The notes: a model not told the origin generated them from the letters alone. DNA of 64,000 nt from Mycobacterium yunnanensis (GCF_025823185.1 NZ_JACKVK010000008.1:1104312-1168311); one strand, 5' to 3'. Shown: positions 1 through 8,522, counted from the first letter of the stretch. Program-made: numbers and translations.

Positions 1-1107
1 GGTGCTGTCCTCGGCGTAGTCGCCGACGTCGCGGATCAACTCCACCGCGAGTTCGAGCTGTTCGACGTCCACGGCTTCCGGCCCGTCGGCGATGTCGTCC
101 GACAGCGTCCGCAGCACGTAGACGTTGTCGTCGGTGACCCGAATCTGCAACGAGCCGTCGGTGGCGGCGGTCTTGATGTCGTCGAAGGTGGCGAGGTCGG
201 ACAGGTCGCTCTCGTGCTCGTCGGCGAGGTAGCGCGCCAGTGCCCGCTCCGAGCCGAACACGCTGATGCGGCCGTTGCGGCCGAGGAAGATCGGCTGGTC
301 GTCCAAATAGCACCGCAGCGTGTAGAACGTGCCGCCGCGGGTCAGCAGCCGGACGGGGTCGATCCCGACGTGCGCCCAGAAGTCCTCGTCGCTGCCCAGC
401 ACCTGCTGGGTGGCCTGCACCGCGAGGGCGGCCTCCTCGTCGTCGGTGTCGACCTCGTCGGAGATCACCACGTCGTCGACGGCCTCGTCCTCGACCTCCG
501 GCTCGGGGGCCGGCTCGGCGAGTTCGGCAGCGGCCTTCTCCGACGCCGCGGCGTCCACGTCGGGGATCGTGACGATCGCGTCGATCGCGTCGACCACGCC
601 GTCCCACCCGCGGGCGATCACGCCCTCGATCTCGGCCCACCGCTTACGGCCGCCTCGACCTTCGAATGCCTCGAGGCCGCCGCCAAGGGACCCCAGGACG
701 GGGTTGCCGTTGAAGAACTTCGACACGACCGGCAGATCGCAGACCGAGCCGATCGCCTGCACCACCGCCAGCGCGCCGAGCAGCGTCGCCACCGATTCCT
801 CGCTGGGCTTCTCCGCGGCCACCTCCGGCACGCCGATCAGGTCGTGCTGACGGTCCTCACCCGGATCCAGCCGGTGGGCCGACGACTCGGTCAGCGCGGC
901 GTACGCGGGGTGGTCGGTCAGGTCGTTGTCTGTGTTGGTCCTGATGAAGGCCGCCAGGTCAGCCACGCTTTCGAAGCCGTAGAGATCGTCGTCCTTGCCG
1001 AGGAACGCCTGCCACTCGTCGTCGGCGTCCCGCCACGACGGAGCCCACAGCGTGTACAGGTCACCCTTGGTCAGGCCGAGCCTCACGGGCACGATGTCAG
1101 CAGCCAT
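1..1107 (-). CDS. Conserved hypothetical protein, Rv3311-like (3' end outside window)
   Basis: The frame is open from an ATG at 1107 to the left edge, so 369 codons are visible and the C-terminus is missing. I recognise it mainly by position: in M. tuberculosis the gene beyond upp/pmmB is Rv3311, a conserved protein of unknown function. Two regions look like copies of one another. The first is at about residues 8-65 (FLG-K-D-D-x-L-x-GF-x-S-x-x-x-LAAF), the second at about residues 245-310 (FLG-R-N-G-x-I-x-VF-x-S-x-x-x-LARY). Each is preceded by a VRL...YTL stretch. A glutamate/aspartate-rich linker (around 175-225) separates them. No signal peptide or membrane segment is seen. No function is assigned. 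Confidence 0.75.
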   Translation of the reverse strand, partial: MAADIVPVRLGLTKGDLYTLWAPSWRDADDEWQAFLGKDDDLYGFESVADLAAFIRTNTDNDLTDHPAYAALTESSAHRLDPGEDRQHDLIGVPEVAAEKPSEESVATLLGALAVVQAIGSVCDLPVVSKFFNGNPVLGSLGGGLEAFEGRGGRKRWAEIEGVIARGWDGVVDAIDAIVTIPDVDAAASEKAAAELAEPAPEPEVEDEAVDDVVISDEVDTDDEEAALAVQATQQVLGSDEDFWAHVGIDPVRLLTRGGTFYTLRCYLDDQPIFLGRNGRISVFGSERALARYLADEHESDLSDLATFDDIKTAATDGSLQIRVTDDNVYVLRTLSDDIADGPEAVDVEQLELAVELIRDVGDYAEDST

Positions 1108-1146
1108 GCGGCACAGCGTAGGCGACGCCGTCTGGGTAGTTCCTCG

Positions 1147-1653
1147 TCACCCGGTGCGGGCGAAGTGACGCTCCCCGTCGGCGGCCATCCGGCCGAACGC
1201 CAGCCTGAGCACGGGGGCCAGTGCCGCGAACGGCAACGCGAACGCACGCTTGGGTTCGATCGCGACGGTCCAGGTGAATTGCGTCGTGGCGCCGTCGGCC
1301 CCGTGCGGCTCGACGACGTAGTCCTCGGCGAAGGTCTTGAACACCGGGAGGTTGGCCTCGTCGACGATGAACGAGTAGCCGTGCCCCTCATCCCACCGGA
1401 AGAAGCGCTCGCGAACGCGGGCCAACCCGGGCGCCAGGACCACCTCCCGCGTGGTGCCCACGCCAAACGGCCGGGGACTGGACCAGGTGATCTCGCTGAC
1501 CGTCGAACTCCACGCCGACAGCGACTCGTCGGACGCCAGGGATTCCCACACCGTCGCCGGCGGCGCGGCGAGCGTCCTGACGTAGCGGAACACGTACGGC
1601 GCCGAGGTGAAGGTGCGTGCGTCGGCGGATTCGAGCGGGTACCAACGTGCCAT
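1147..1653 (-). CDS. SRPBCC / polyketide cyclase-like protein
   Basis: A 168-residue soluble protein starting MARWYPLE at an ATG at 1653; a longer frame to 1692 exists but the added residues look untranslated. It has the features of the START/SRPBCC helix-grip fold: an N-terminal strand with VFRYVRTLAAPPATVWESLA, a central run of alternating hydrophobic strands, and a C-terminal helix LRLAFGRMAADGERHFAR. Mycobacteria carry many such proteins, which bind hydrophobic ligands; nothing in the sequence identifies this one's ligand. It lies back to back with the alcohol dehydrogenase at 1683, so the two starts are only about 30 bases apart and must share a very compact divergent promoter. Confidence 0.7.
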   Translation of the reverse strand: MARWYPLESADARTFTSAPYVFRYVRTLAAPPATVWESLASDESLSAWSSTVSEITWSSPRPFGVGTTREVVLAPGLARVRERFFRWDEGHGYSFIVDEANLPVFKTFAEDYVVEPHGADGATTQFTWTVAIEPKRAFALPFAALAPVLRLAFGRMAADGERHFARTG

Positions 1654-1682
1654 GCCCACAGCATGCACGGCACGATGTGGTC

Positions 1683-2726
1683 GTGCACGCAATGGTCTTC
1701 GATCGGTTCGGCGGGTCCGTGGACGTCCGGTCGGTGCCCGACCCGACTCCGTCGCCGGGCGGCGTCGTCGTCGAGGTGCACGCCACGGGGCTGTGTCGCA
1801 GCGACTGGCACGCCTGGGCGGGTCACGACGACGGGGTCGCGCTGCCGCACGTCCCCGGGCACGAACTCGTCGGCGTGGTCGTGGAGACCGGCGCCGACGT
1901 GCGGCGGTGGTCGGTGGGCGACCGCGTCACGACTCCGTTCGTGTGCGGTTGCGGCTCGTGCGAGTGGTGCCGCAGCGGACAGGCCCAGGTGTGCCCCGAC
2001 CAGACCCAGCCCGGCTTCACCCACTGGGGGTCGTTCGCCGAGCTCGTCGCCCTGCACGAGGCCGACACCAACCTGGTGGCGGTCGGCGACCAGGTCGACG
2101 ACGCGTCCGCCGCAGCGCTGGGCTGCCGGTTCGCGACCGCCTACCGGGCGCTGCACGCCCGCGCCGGCCTGCGCCCGGGCGAGTGGGTCACTGTCGTCGG
2201 GGCCGGCGGCGTGGGTCTGAGCGCCGTGCAGATCGCCGTGGCCGCCGGCGCGAACGCCATCGCGGTAGACCGCACTCCGGCGGCACTGGAACTGGCGCGC
2301 CGCCTGGGCGCGACGCACACGGTGCTGGCGGGCGAGGGCGACGTCGCCGCGCAGGTGCACGACCTCACCGGCGGTGGCAGCCACGTCGCGGTCGACGCCG
2401 TGGGGTCGCCGGACACCTGTGCCGACGCCATCCACAGCTTGCGACGCCACGGCAGGCACGTCCAGGTCGGTCTACTGCCAAGCGTCGACGGGCACCCCGC
2501 CGTTCCGATGGATCGCGTAATCGGTTGGGAGCTAGACGTTCTGGGCAGTCATGGCATGGCGAGCGTCGACTATCCGGACATGCTCCGACTGGTCGAGCAG
2601 GGCACCCTTCGACCACGAGATCTCGTCGAGCGCGTCGTCGACCTGACCGAGGGTGCTCGACTGCTGCCCGTCTTGGACACCGCCGCCCCGGTCGGGGTGA
2701 CCCTCATCGATCCCCGCCTGCCCTGA
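1683..2726 (+). CDS. Zinc-dependent alcohol dehydrogenase (MDR family)
   Basis: Medium-chain dehydrogenase/reductase with both zinc sites visible. The catalytic-site motifs GLCRSDWHAW and PHVPGHELVGVV lie in the first 65 residues. The structural zinc loop follows at about 90-115 (CGCGSCEWCRSGQAQVC). A Rossmann NAD(P)-binding motif, VVGAGGVGLSAVQIA, lies near residues 175-190. Length (about 347 residues) is normal. The start is either GTG at 1683 or the ATG three codons later at 1692; family alignments begin with a similar M-x-A-M/V-V-F stretch, so I prefer 1683. The substrate cannot be told from sequence. The gene ends six bases before the stop of the convergent HxlR gene. Confidence 0.85.
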   Translation: MHAMVFDRFGGSVDVRSVPDPTPSPGGVVVEVHATGLCRSDWHAWAGHDDGVALPHVPGHELVGVVVETGADVRRWSVGDRVTTPFVCGCGSCEWCRSGQAQVCPDQTQPGFTHWGSFAELVALHEADTNLVAVGDQVDDASAAALGCRFATAYRALHARAGLRPGEWVTVVGAGGVGLSAVQIAVAAGANAIAVDRTPAALELARRLGATHTVLAGEGDVAAQVHDLTGGGSHVAVDAVGSPDTCADAIHSLRRHGRHVQVGLLPSVDGHPAVPMDRVIGWELDVLGSHGMASVDYPDMLRLVEQGTLRPRDLVERVVDLTEGARLLPVLDTAAPVGVTLIDPRLP

Positions 2727-2732
2727 CAGTCC

Positions 2733-3116
2733 CTACACGGCCCAGTCGCCGTTGAGCACCTCGATGCGGTCGACGTTGTCCTCGGCCCAGCTGCGCAGTG
2801 CGCCAAGCGGTTCGGCGACGCTGGAGCCCAACTCGGTCAACTCGTACTCCACCCGGGGCGGCACCTCGGCGTAGATGGTCCGAGTCACCAGCGACGCGGC
2901 CTCGAGTCGGCGGAGGGTCTGGGTGAGCATCTTCGCGCCGATGCCCGGCAGCGCCGCTTGGATGGCGGTGAACCGCAACGCCCCCTGCTCGTCGAGCAGG
3001 CCGATGATCAACGCCGACCACTTGTTCGCCAGCAGGTCGAGCAGCGTACGACACGGGCAGGTCGCCGAGTAGACGTCGTGATGATCGTGGCGACCGCTCG
3101 GGCATGGCCGTGCCAT
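2733..3116 (-). CDS. HxlR-family transcriptional regulator
   Basis: A 127-residue winged-helix protein. It has the HxlR hallmarks: a cysteine pair near the N-terminus (ATCPCRTLLDLLANKWSALII), an HTH reading RFTAIQAALPGIGAKMLTQTLRRLE, and a wing VPPRVEYELTELGSSV followed by a dimerisation helix. HxlR proteins often sense electrophiles or quinones through the N-terminal cysteines and control a neighbouring reductase. Here the divergent neighbour at 3344 is a quinone-reductase-like MDR protein, which fits that model. A 17-bp inverted repeat lies 35 bases upstream of the start. That the regulator controls the neighbour is inference. Confidence 0.85.
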   Translation of the reverse strand: MARPCPSGRHDHHDVYSATCPCRTLLDLLANKWSALIIGLLDEQGALRFTAIQAALPGIGAKMLTQTLRRLEAASLVTRTIYAEVPPRVEYELTELGSSVAEPLGALRSWAEDNVDRIEVLNGDWAV

Positions 3117-3150
3117 TGGTCCTCCTGAAGCCCTTGACCCGCACAGTTTT

Positions 3151-3167
3151 CGTTACGGATGGTAACG
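3151..3167. promoter_or_regulatory. Inverted repeat, probable HxlR operator
   Basis: CGTTAC, five bases, GTAACG: a perfect 6-5-6 dyad in the 227-bp divergent gap between the HxlR gene and the MDR reductase, close to the HxlR start. Position and symmetry fit an autoregulatory operator for a dimeric winged-helix protein. Confidence 0.5.
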
Positions 3168-3221
3168 GCTGCGGTTGACCTGGGTGACGCATGCGTCCAT
3201 TCGCCAGGTGCGACCGGCAAG

Positions 3222-3239
3222 GCTTCCCTCGAGGGAAGC
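3222..3239. repeat. Perfect 18-bp palindrome
   Basis: GCTTCCCTC followed directly by its exact complement GAGGGAAGC, with outer CAAGG/CCTTG arms a few bases further out. It lies between the candidate HxlR operator and the reductase start at 3344. It could be a second regulator site or an RNA hairpin in the reductase leader. Confidence 0.45.
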
Positions 3240-3343
3240 AACCGCCCTTGCGTGACAGTGGCCCTTCGGCGTTAACCTGCGAGAGGCGTTGAAACCTTTC
3301 ATTTGTCACACGCTTCCTGACCACAGCAGAGGACGACACAAAC

Positions 3344-4342
3344 ATGGCAACGATGACCGCAGTGGGCGCCCATGCCAGCTTGCCGATCGACTCGCCCGAC
3401 GCGTTGCAAGACCTCGAGGTGCCGGTGCCCGAGGTCGGGCCGCGTGACCTCCTGGTGCGCGTTGAGGCCGTGTCGGTCAACCCGGTGGACGTCAAGAGAC
3501 GGTCGAGCCTGAGCCCGTCGGCCGAACCCACGATCCTCGGTTTCGACGCGGCCGGGGTGGTGCACGCCGTCGGATCGGAGGTCACCTCATTCGCCGAGGG
3601 GGACGAGGTCTGGTACGCCGGCGACGTCACCCGCCAGGGCAGCAACGCCGAATTCCAGGCCGTCGACGAACGCATCGTCTCGCGCAAACCGACGTCGCTG
3701 GGGTTCGCCGACGCCGCGGCGCTCCCGCTGACCACCATCACTGCGTGGGAGACCCTGTTCGAGCGGTTCGCGATGAACGCCGACACCACGGGCGACCTGC
3801 TCGTGCTGGGAGCGGCAGGCGGTGTCGGATCGGTGCTGATCCAGCTGGCGAAGAGGCGTACGGGCGTGCGGGTGATCGGCACCGCCAGCCGTGAGGACTC
3901 CCGCCGGTGGGCTGAGGCCATGGGCGCCGACGCAGTGGTCGACCACCACCACCTTCGCGAGCAGGTCCTCGACGTCGCGCCCAACGGCGTCGACTTCGTG
4001 TTCTCGCCCCACTCGGCCGGCAACGTCGCCACCTACGCCGAGATCACGCGGCCGTTCGGGCACGTCACGGCGATCGACGAACCCGAGGGCCTCGACCTGG
4101 TGGGGCTCAAGGCCAAGAGCATCGCGTGGCACTGGGAGCTGATGTTCACCCGGTCGATGTTCGGTTACGACATGGAGTTTCAGGGGCGCCTGCTTGCCGA
4201 GGCCGCGAAGATGGTCGACGCCGGTGACCTCAAGACGACGGTGACGACGGCGATCCACGGCTTCGACGCCGCCGGGCTGCGGGAGGCCCATCGGCTGGTC
4301 GAGTCCGGTCGCATGGTCGGCAAGGTGGTCGTGCACCGCTGA
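3344..4342 (+). CDS. Quinone oxidoreductase-like MDR protein
   Basis: A 332-residue zinc-independent MDR protein. It starts MATMTAVGAHASLPIDSPDA, has the groove residues VNPVDVKRR and the GFDAAGVVHAVG motif, then a nucleotide-binding LGAAGGVGSVLIQLA near 150-165. It lacks the cysteine-rich structural zinc loop of the dehydrogenase at 1683, as expected for the NADPH:quinone reductase / zeta-crystallin branch. Such enzymes reduce quinones or reactive enones. The divergent HxlR gene suggests induction by an electrophile. The gene is followed convergently by an NlpC/P60 gene, with only seven bases between the stops. Confidence 0.85.
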   Translation: MATMTAVGAHASLPIDSPDALQDLEVPVPEVGPRDLLVRVEAVSVNPVDVKRRSSLSPSAEPTILGFDAAGVVHAVGSEVTSFAEGDEVWYAGDVTRQGSNAEFQAVDERIVSRKPTSLGFADAAALPLTTITAWETLFERFAMNADTTGDLLVLGAAGGVGSVLIQLAKRRTGVRVIGTASREDSRRWAEAMGADAVVDHHHLREQVLDVAPNGVDFVFSPHSAGNVATYAEITRPFGHVTAIDEPEGLDLVGLKAKSIAWHWELMFTRSMFGYDMEFQGRLLAEAAKMVDAGDLKTTVTTAIHGFDAAGLREAHRLVESGRMVGKVVVHR

Positions 4343-4349
4343 CCATCGG

Positions 4350-5462
4350 TCACGCCGTGGGCCGCCAAAACCCCTGAAACCCTTGGCCCGCGTTGGTGAT
4401 TCGGATGGCGGAGAGTTGAACGGGATCACCCGCTTCGACCATGAGGCCGTTGCCGACCACCATCGCGACGTGGCCGTCCCACACCGCCAGGTCACCCGGG
4501 CGCACCGTGGCCTGGGTGACCGCGGAGCCGACGTCCTGCTCCTGGGCCAATCGCGGAAGGTCCAGCCCAGCTTCGTGATAGGCCCATTGCGTGAGGCCGC
4601 TGCAGTCGAGGCCGACGCCCGGCGTAGTGCCACCCCAGTCGTACGGGACGCCCAGCTGGGTCAGGGCGTGGCGGACGGCGCTGGCGGCAGTCTCGTTGGG
4701 TGCGGTGGCCGTACTTCCGTCGGGGAGGCCGACTTCCACGCCGCTGCCGAACATGCCCGGGTCGGGGAGCGGTTGCGTCCCGCCGGCCCGATGGCCCTCG
4801 GTGCCGGTGGCAAGGTGGCCACCGGCGCTGGGGCCGCCCGATCTGGGACCGGACGCCGAGCCCACGGCCGCACCGGATCCCGATCCGGCGCCACGTCCGC
4901 CGAGGCCGGGAACGGCGCCCATCGGGATGGTCGGCATCGACGCGGGCGACGACATGCCCGACGGCTGCGCCGACGGTGGGGCGGATGCGTCGACCGCCGC
5001 TGTGTGCCCGTCGAGGTCGGTGCGCAGATCGTCGACGACGGCCTCGGCGTCGTCGCGGGCTCGCCGCGCCTCGCCGACGAGTTCCTCGGCGACCCCTGGT
5101 TCGTCGAGCCGTGACTCCAGCTCTGCGGCACGGGCCTCGAACTCGGAGACGATCTGCTGCAGACGCGCCCTGGCGCGCGACACGGCGTCGACGGCGCTCG
5201 CCGAGGCGGCGGCGAGCCGATCGGCCCGCGCCGCCATGGCCTGCACGGTCGCGGCGGTCGCTTCGGCAAACGATGCGGCCGCGGTGCCGGCGTCACCCTC
5301 CCATCGCGTCGCCTGCCCCGACCGGGAGGTGGCGACGGCCACGTCGTCCAAGGCGCTGCGGACCCCGGCCAGTGCCGACGCGGTGTCGGGCGTGCCGGCG
5401 CCAAGCGTGGCCTGCAGGTCTCGCAGCGGTGCCGTCAGCCCGTCCACGAGGGCGCTTGCCAC
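4350..5462 (-). CDS. NlpC/P60 peptidoglycan hydrolase with WxG-type N-terminal helical domain
   Basis: A 370-residue protein in three parts. Residues 1-155 are alpha-helical, with a W-E-G at 54-56 and long coiled-coil-like heptads. Residues 160-255 are a low-complexity Gly/Ser/Pro linker. Residues 258-370 are an NlpC/P60 (C40) domain with DCSG (catalytic Cys287) and GHVAMVV (His331). C40 enzymes cleave peptide stems in peptidoglycan. No Sec signal peptide is visible, but a W-x-G helical hairpin and an EspC-like partner four bases upstream point to type VII (ESX) secretion. It is not a RipA/RipB type, which carry Sec signals. The hydrolase call is firm; the export route is inference. Confidence 0.85.
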   Translation of the reverse strand: MASALVDGLTAPLRDLQATLGAGTPDTASALAGVRSALDDVAVATSRSGQATRWEGDAGTAAASFAEATAATVQAMAARADRLAAASASAVDAVSRARARLQQIVSEFEARAAELESRLDEPGVAEELVGEARRARDDAEAVVDDLRTDLDGHTAAVDASAPPSAQPSGMSSPASMPTIPMGAVPGLGGRGAGSGSGAAVGSASGPRSGGPSAGGHLATGTEGHRAGGTQPLPDPGMFGSGVEVGLPDGSTATAPNETAASAVRHALTQLGVPYDWGGTTPGVGLDCSGLTQWAYHEAGLDLPRLAQEQDVGSAVTQATVRPGDLAVWDGHVAMVVGNGLMVEAGDPVQLSAIRITNAGQGFQGFWRPTA

Positions 5463-5465
5463 CGG

Positions 5466-5762
5466 TCACCGCCCGAGTCGCGAGATGGATTGTCCGGCAT
5501 GATGTTCGGCGGTCGAATAGGCCTGCGCCGACGCGCCGGCGACGTGCGTGGCCGCAGTCAGCCGCTCGGCGAGCTGGGTCGCCAGGCGCGCCTCCTGCGC
5601 CAGCGCATCGTTGAGCGCGGCGAGGAAGTCCGCCCCGACCGTCCCGAACGCGTCGGAGGTCACCCGGGTGGCGTGCAGGTCGGCGGCCACCGCGGCCAGT
5701 TCGTCGGCGTGAGCGCGGTGGGCAGTGCTGAGCCCCGCGATGTCGGAGGTGTCGGCGATCAC
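5466..5762 (-). CDS. EspC-like / WXG100-related small protein (type VII secretion-associated)
   Basis: A 98-residue all-helical protein starting at GTG 5762. It resembles the EspC/DUF2580 group, with LSTAHRAHADELAAVAADL in helix 1, FGTVGADFLAALNDAL at the turn and a second long amphipathic helix. There is no signal peptide, as usual for ESX substrates. It ends three bases before the NlpC/P60 gene on the same strand, so the two are almost certainly co-transcribed and may form a co-secreted heterodimer like other ESX pairs. No ESX machinery gene lies in this window, so a locus elsewhere would have to export them. Confidence 0.7.
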   Translation of the reverse strand: MIADTSDIAGLSTAHRAHADELAAVAADLHATRVTSDAFGTVGADFLAALNDALAQEARLATQLAERLTAATHVAGASAQAYSTAEHHAGQSISRLGR

Positions 5763-5812
5763 GGGAGGTATGACGTCGGCCAGAGCGGCGAGGTTCCACT
5801 AGGGTTCGCCGA

Positions 5813-6436
5813 ATGGACGTCCGCGTTGTCGATCACCCCCTCGCCGCTGCCCGGTTGACCACGCTGCGCGACGAGCGCACCGACAACGCCGGGTTCCGCG
5901 CCGCACTGTGCGATCTCGCCCTGATGCTCGTCTACGAGGCGACGCGCGACGCCGTCTCGACGCCCGTGCCGATCCGCACGCCGATGGCCGCGACCGTCGG
6001 CTCACGCCTCGCGTCGCCCCCGCTGCTGGTGCCGGTGCTGCGCGCCGGCCTGGGGATGGTCGAGAAGGCCCATCAGCTCATCCCGGAGGCCAAGGTGGGC
6101 TTCGTCGGCATGGCCCGCGACGAGGAGACGGCGTTGCCGACGCCCTACCTGGAGTCGCTGCCCGACGACCTGAGCTCCACCCCGGTGCTCGTGCTCGATC
6201 CGATGTTGGCCACCGGGGGTTCGATGGCGCACACCCTGGGTCTGCTGCACGACCGCAACGCGACCGACGTCACCGCGGTGTGCGTCGTCTGCGCGCCGGA
6301 GGGCATCGCGGCACTGGAGCGGGTGTCACCCGACCTGAAGCTCTACACCGCGGCGATCGACGACGGTCTCAACGAGGTGTCCTACATCATGCCGGGGCTG
6401 GGCGACGCCGGCGATCGTCAGTTCGGACCGCGCTGA
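5813..6436 (+). CDS. upp: Uracil phosphoribosyltransferase
   Basis: A 207-residue enzyme that makes UMP from uracil and PRPP (pyrimidine salvage, cytosol). It matches the family along its whole length: [23 protein letters not shown] at the start, a central [19 protein letters not shown], and the PRPP-binding loop [11 protein letters not shown]. The C-terminus reads [17 protein letters not shown], as in other Upp proteins. Synteny fits Rv3309c. A TAGGGT hexamer lies seven bases before the ATG with no clear Shine-Dalgarno, consistent with a leaderless transcript. The last 19 bases overlap the convergent pmmB gene. Confidence 0.95.
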   Translation: MDVRVVDHPLAAARLTTLRDERTDNAGFRAALCDLALMLVYEATRDAVSTPVPIRTPMAATVGSRLASPPLLVPVLRAGLGMVEKAHQLIPEAKVGFVGMARDEETALPTPYLESLPDDLSSTPVLVLDPMLATGGSMAHTLGLLHDRNATDVTAVCVVCAPEGIAALERVSPDLKLYTAAIDDGLNEVSYIMPGLGDAGDRQFGPR

Positions 6437-7950
6437 AGCAGCGCGACCACGTCACCGCGCAGGGCGTCCAGCCGCCCCGCCGCATCGGCGCGCGCGGCGA
6501 CCACGTCGTCACCCGGCGGTAGCCGAATCTCCAGGTACGCCTTGACCTTCGGCTCCGTTCCCGACGGCCGGACCGCCACCCGCACCGACTCACCCGTGTA
6601 GATCAGGGCGTCCGTTCGCTCCAGGCCGCTGCGGTCGAGCAGGTCGACGACGTCGACCGCCTCACCGGCCAAACTGGTGGGCGGATGGGTGCGGACGTGG
6701 TCGACGAGGGCCGCATCGGCGGGTACCGACATCGCCGCGGTGGCGTGCACGCCGTGCCGGCGGGCCAACGCGTCCAGCGCGTCGGGCACCGTACGACCTT
6801 CCTGGTGAAGCACCGAGACCAGGTCGCACGCCAGCACGGCCGCGCTGATGCCGTCCTTGTCCCGGACCGCACCGGGGTCGACGCAGTGACCGATCGCCTC
6901 CTCGTACGCGTAGACCAACGTGCACCCCGGCTCGTCGTCGGCGCGCGCCAACCACTTGAAGCCGGTCAGGGTCTCGGCGTGCCGCGCGCCGTGGTGGGCC
7001 GCGATCGAGGCCAGCATGCGCGACGACACCACGGTGCTGGCAACCATGCAGGCCGCCGCGACCTCACCGGGATCGATCTGGGAGAGCATGTATTCGCCGA
7101 GCAGCCAACCCGTTTCGTCACCGGAGAGCATCCGCCATCCGCTGTCCGTGGGAATGCCAACGGCGCACCGGTCGGCGTCGGGGTCCAGGGCGATCGCCAC
7201 GTCGGCGTCGACGTCTGCGGCCAGGGCCAACAGCAGATCGGTGGCACCCGGCTCCGCGGGATTGGGAAACCGCACGGTCGGAAAGTCGGGATCGGGGGAG
7301 TACTGCTCGGCGACGACGTGCACGTCGTCGAAACCCGCCTCCCGCAACGTCATCAGCGCGGGTTCGCCGCCGACGCCGTGCATCGGGGTCAGGGCGATCC
7401 GCACGTTGCCGGTGCCGCGTCGCACACTGGACGCCCGGCGCACGTAGTCGGCGATCAGATCGGTGGTGGCCGGGCTGACCTCGGTACGCGTGACGTCGGC
7501 CGGGGCGCGGGTCATGGCCGCCTCGATCTCGCGATCGGTCGGCGGGACGATCTGCAAGCCGCCGTCCAGGTAGACCTTGTAGCCGTTGTCCGCCGGCGGA
7601 TTGTGCGACGCCGTGATCTGCACCCCGGCCGCGGCCGTGAAGCGCCGCACGCCGAACGCGACGACCGGCGTCGGGGCCGGATCGGGGAGCAGGACGACGG
7701 AGAACCCCTCGGCGGCAAGTACTTCGGCGGCGGCCAAGGCGAATTCGTCGGAGTGGTGGCGGGCGTCGCGACCCACCACGATGGTCGAGCCGCCAAGGCC
7801 GCGGTCGTGCAGGACGGTCGCCAGCGCCCACGTCGCCGCCGTCACGGTCTCCACGTTCATCGCGGCCGGTCCCGGCCCCATGGGTCCGCGCAGCCCGGCC
7901 GTGCCGAAGGTCAGACGCTCGGGAGGGGTCTCGTCGGACGGTGACGCCAT
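6418..7950 (-). CDS. pmmB: Phosphomannomutase / phosphoglucomutase
   Basis: A 510-residue alpha-D-phosphohexomutase with all four family signatures. They are the phosphoserine loop [18 protein letters not shown], the metal-binding [12 protein letters not shown], the sugar-binding [12 protein letters not shown] and the phosphate-binding [14 protein letters not shown] near the C-terminus. These enzymes interconvert hexose 6- and 1-phosphates, feeding GDP-mannose and cell-envelope glycan synthesis. Synteny matches Rv3308 (pmmB), next to upp and deoD; family membership alone does not settle mannose versus glucose preference. A MarR gene lies upstream on the same strand, 14 bases before its start. 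Confidence 0.93.
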   Translation of the reverse strand: MASPSDETPPERLTFGTAGLRGPMGPGPAAMNVETVTAATWALATVLHDRGLGGSTIVVGRDARHHSDEFALAAAEVLAAEGFSVVLLPDPAPTPVVAFGVRRFTAAAGVQITASHNPPADNGYKVYLDGGLQIVPPTDREIEAAMTRAPADVTRTEVSPATTDLIADYVRRASSVRRGTGNVRIALTPMHGVGGEPALMTLREAGFDDVHVVAEQYSPDPDFPTVRFPNPAEPGATDLLLALAADVDADVAIALDPDADRCAVGIPTDSGWRMLSGDETGWLLGEYMLSQIDPGEVAAACMVASTVVSSRMLASIAAHHGARHAETLTGFKWLARADDEPGCTLVYAYEEAIGHCVDPGAVRDKDGISAAVLACDLVSVLHQEGRTVPDALDALARRHGVHATAAMSVPADAALVDHVRTHPPTSLAGEAVDVVDLLDRSGLERTDALIYTGESVRVAVRPSGTEPKVKAYLEIRLPPGDDVVAARADAAGRLDALRGDVVALLQRGPN

Positions 7951-7964
7951 GCGCTCATCGTGCC

Positions 7965-8447
7965 TTACCGCTCGTCGCGCAAGCGCTCCCGCTTCTCATC
8001 GCCATCAGCGAGTTTGCGCAGCACCGGAGCCACCAACATCAGCAGGTTGAACTCCAACTCGGTCAGCGTCTCGCGCATCGCCGAGTTGAGCCACTCGTCA
8101 CGCTCGGCTCTGTCCTGTTCGAGCAGGCGCATGCCGTCGGTGGTCACCTCGATCAGCTGACGGCGACGGTCGTCGTCGTCGGTGCGGCGGGCCACCAGGC
8201 CGCGGGACTCCAAGTGGTTGATGCCGTCGGTCAGCGACTGGACCCGGACGTGCATGCGGGCGGCGAGTTCGGCCGGGGTGGTGACGCCCGCGCGGCTGAC
8301 CTCGCCGAGGACCTGCTGCTGGCTCAGGGTGAGGCCGTTGTCGCTGCGGTGCCTTCGCAGCTGACGGGTCAGCGCCATGATCGATTCCCGCAGCTCGGTC
8401 GCGTTGGCCGTCGGGCTGGTGCTCTGATGCAGCGTCGTCGTGCTCAT
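7965..8447 (-). CDS. MarR-family transcriptional regulator
   Basis: A 160-residue protein starting MSTTTLHQSTSPTANATELRESI at ATG 8447. It has a winged helix (LSQQQVLGEVSRAGVTTPAELAARMHVRVQSLTDGINHLESRGLV) and the wing RRTDDDDRRRQLIEVT, the DxR motif typical of MarR proteins, then a C-terminal dimerisation helix. The DNA on the far side of its start carries two CAAG/CTTG palindromes, the better one touching the start codon of the divergent AbrB transporter. This regulator therefore probably represses itself and the transporter. A much longer frame upstream of 8447 is only an antisense reading of the transporter. Confidence 0.88.
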   Translation of the reverse strand: MSTTTLHQSTSPTANATELRESIMALTRQLRRHRSDNGLTLSQQQVLGEVSRAGVTTPAELAARMHVRVQSLTDGINHLESRGLVARRTDDDDRRRQLIEVTTDGMRLLEQDRAERDEWLNSAMRETLTELEFNLLMLVAPVLRKLADGDEKRERLRDER

Positions 8448-8449
8448 TA

Positions 8450-8465
8450 CCAAGTTATACCTTGG
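8450..8465. promoter_or_regulatory. MarR operator candidate 1
   Basis: CCAAG, six bases, CTTGG: a perfect dyad starting three bases upstream of the MarR ATG. It has the same CAAG-N6-CTTG core as the palindrome at 8501-8522, consistent with autorepression. Confidence 0.6.
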
Positions 8466-8487
8466 CATCACCTGCATTCGTACCAGT

Positions 8488-8522
8488 TTGAGATCATGAA
8501 AAGACAAGCGCATACTTGTCTT
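8488..8522 (+). promoter_or_regulatory. AbrB-transporter promoter with MarR operator candidate 2
   Basis: A TTGAGA hexamer (8488-8493), 17 bases, and CATACT (8511-8516) sit six bases before the ATG at 8523, predicting a leaderless mRNA. A perfect palindrome, AAGACAAG, six bases, CTTGTCTT (8501-8522), covers the -10 and runs up to the start codon. A regulator bound there would block RNA polymerase. Confidence 0.6.
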
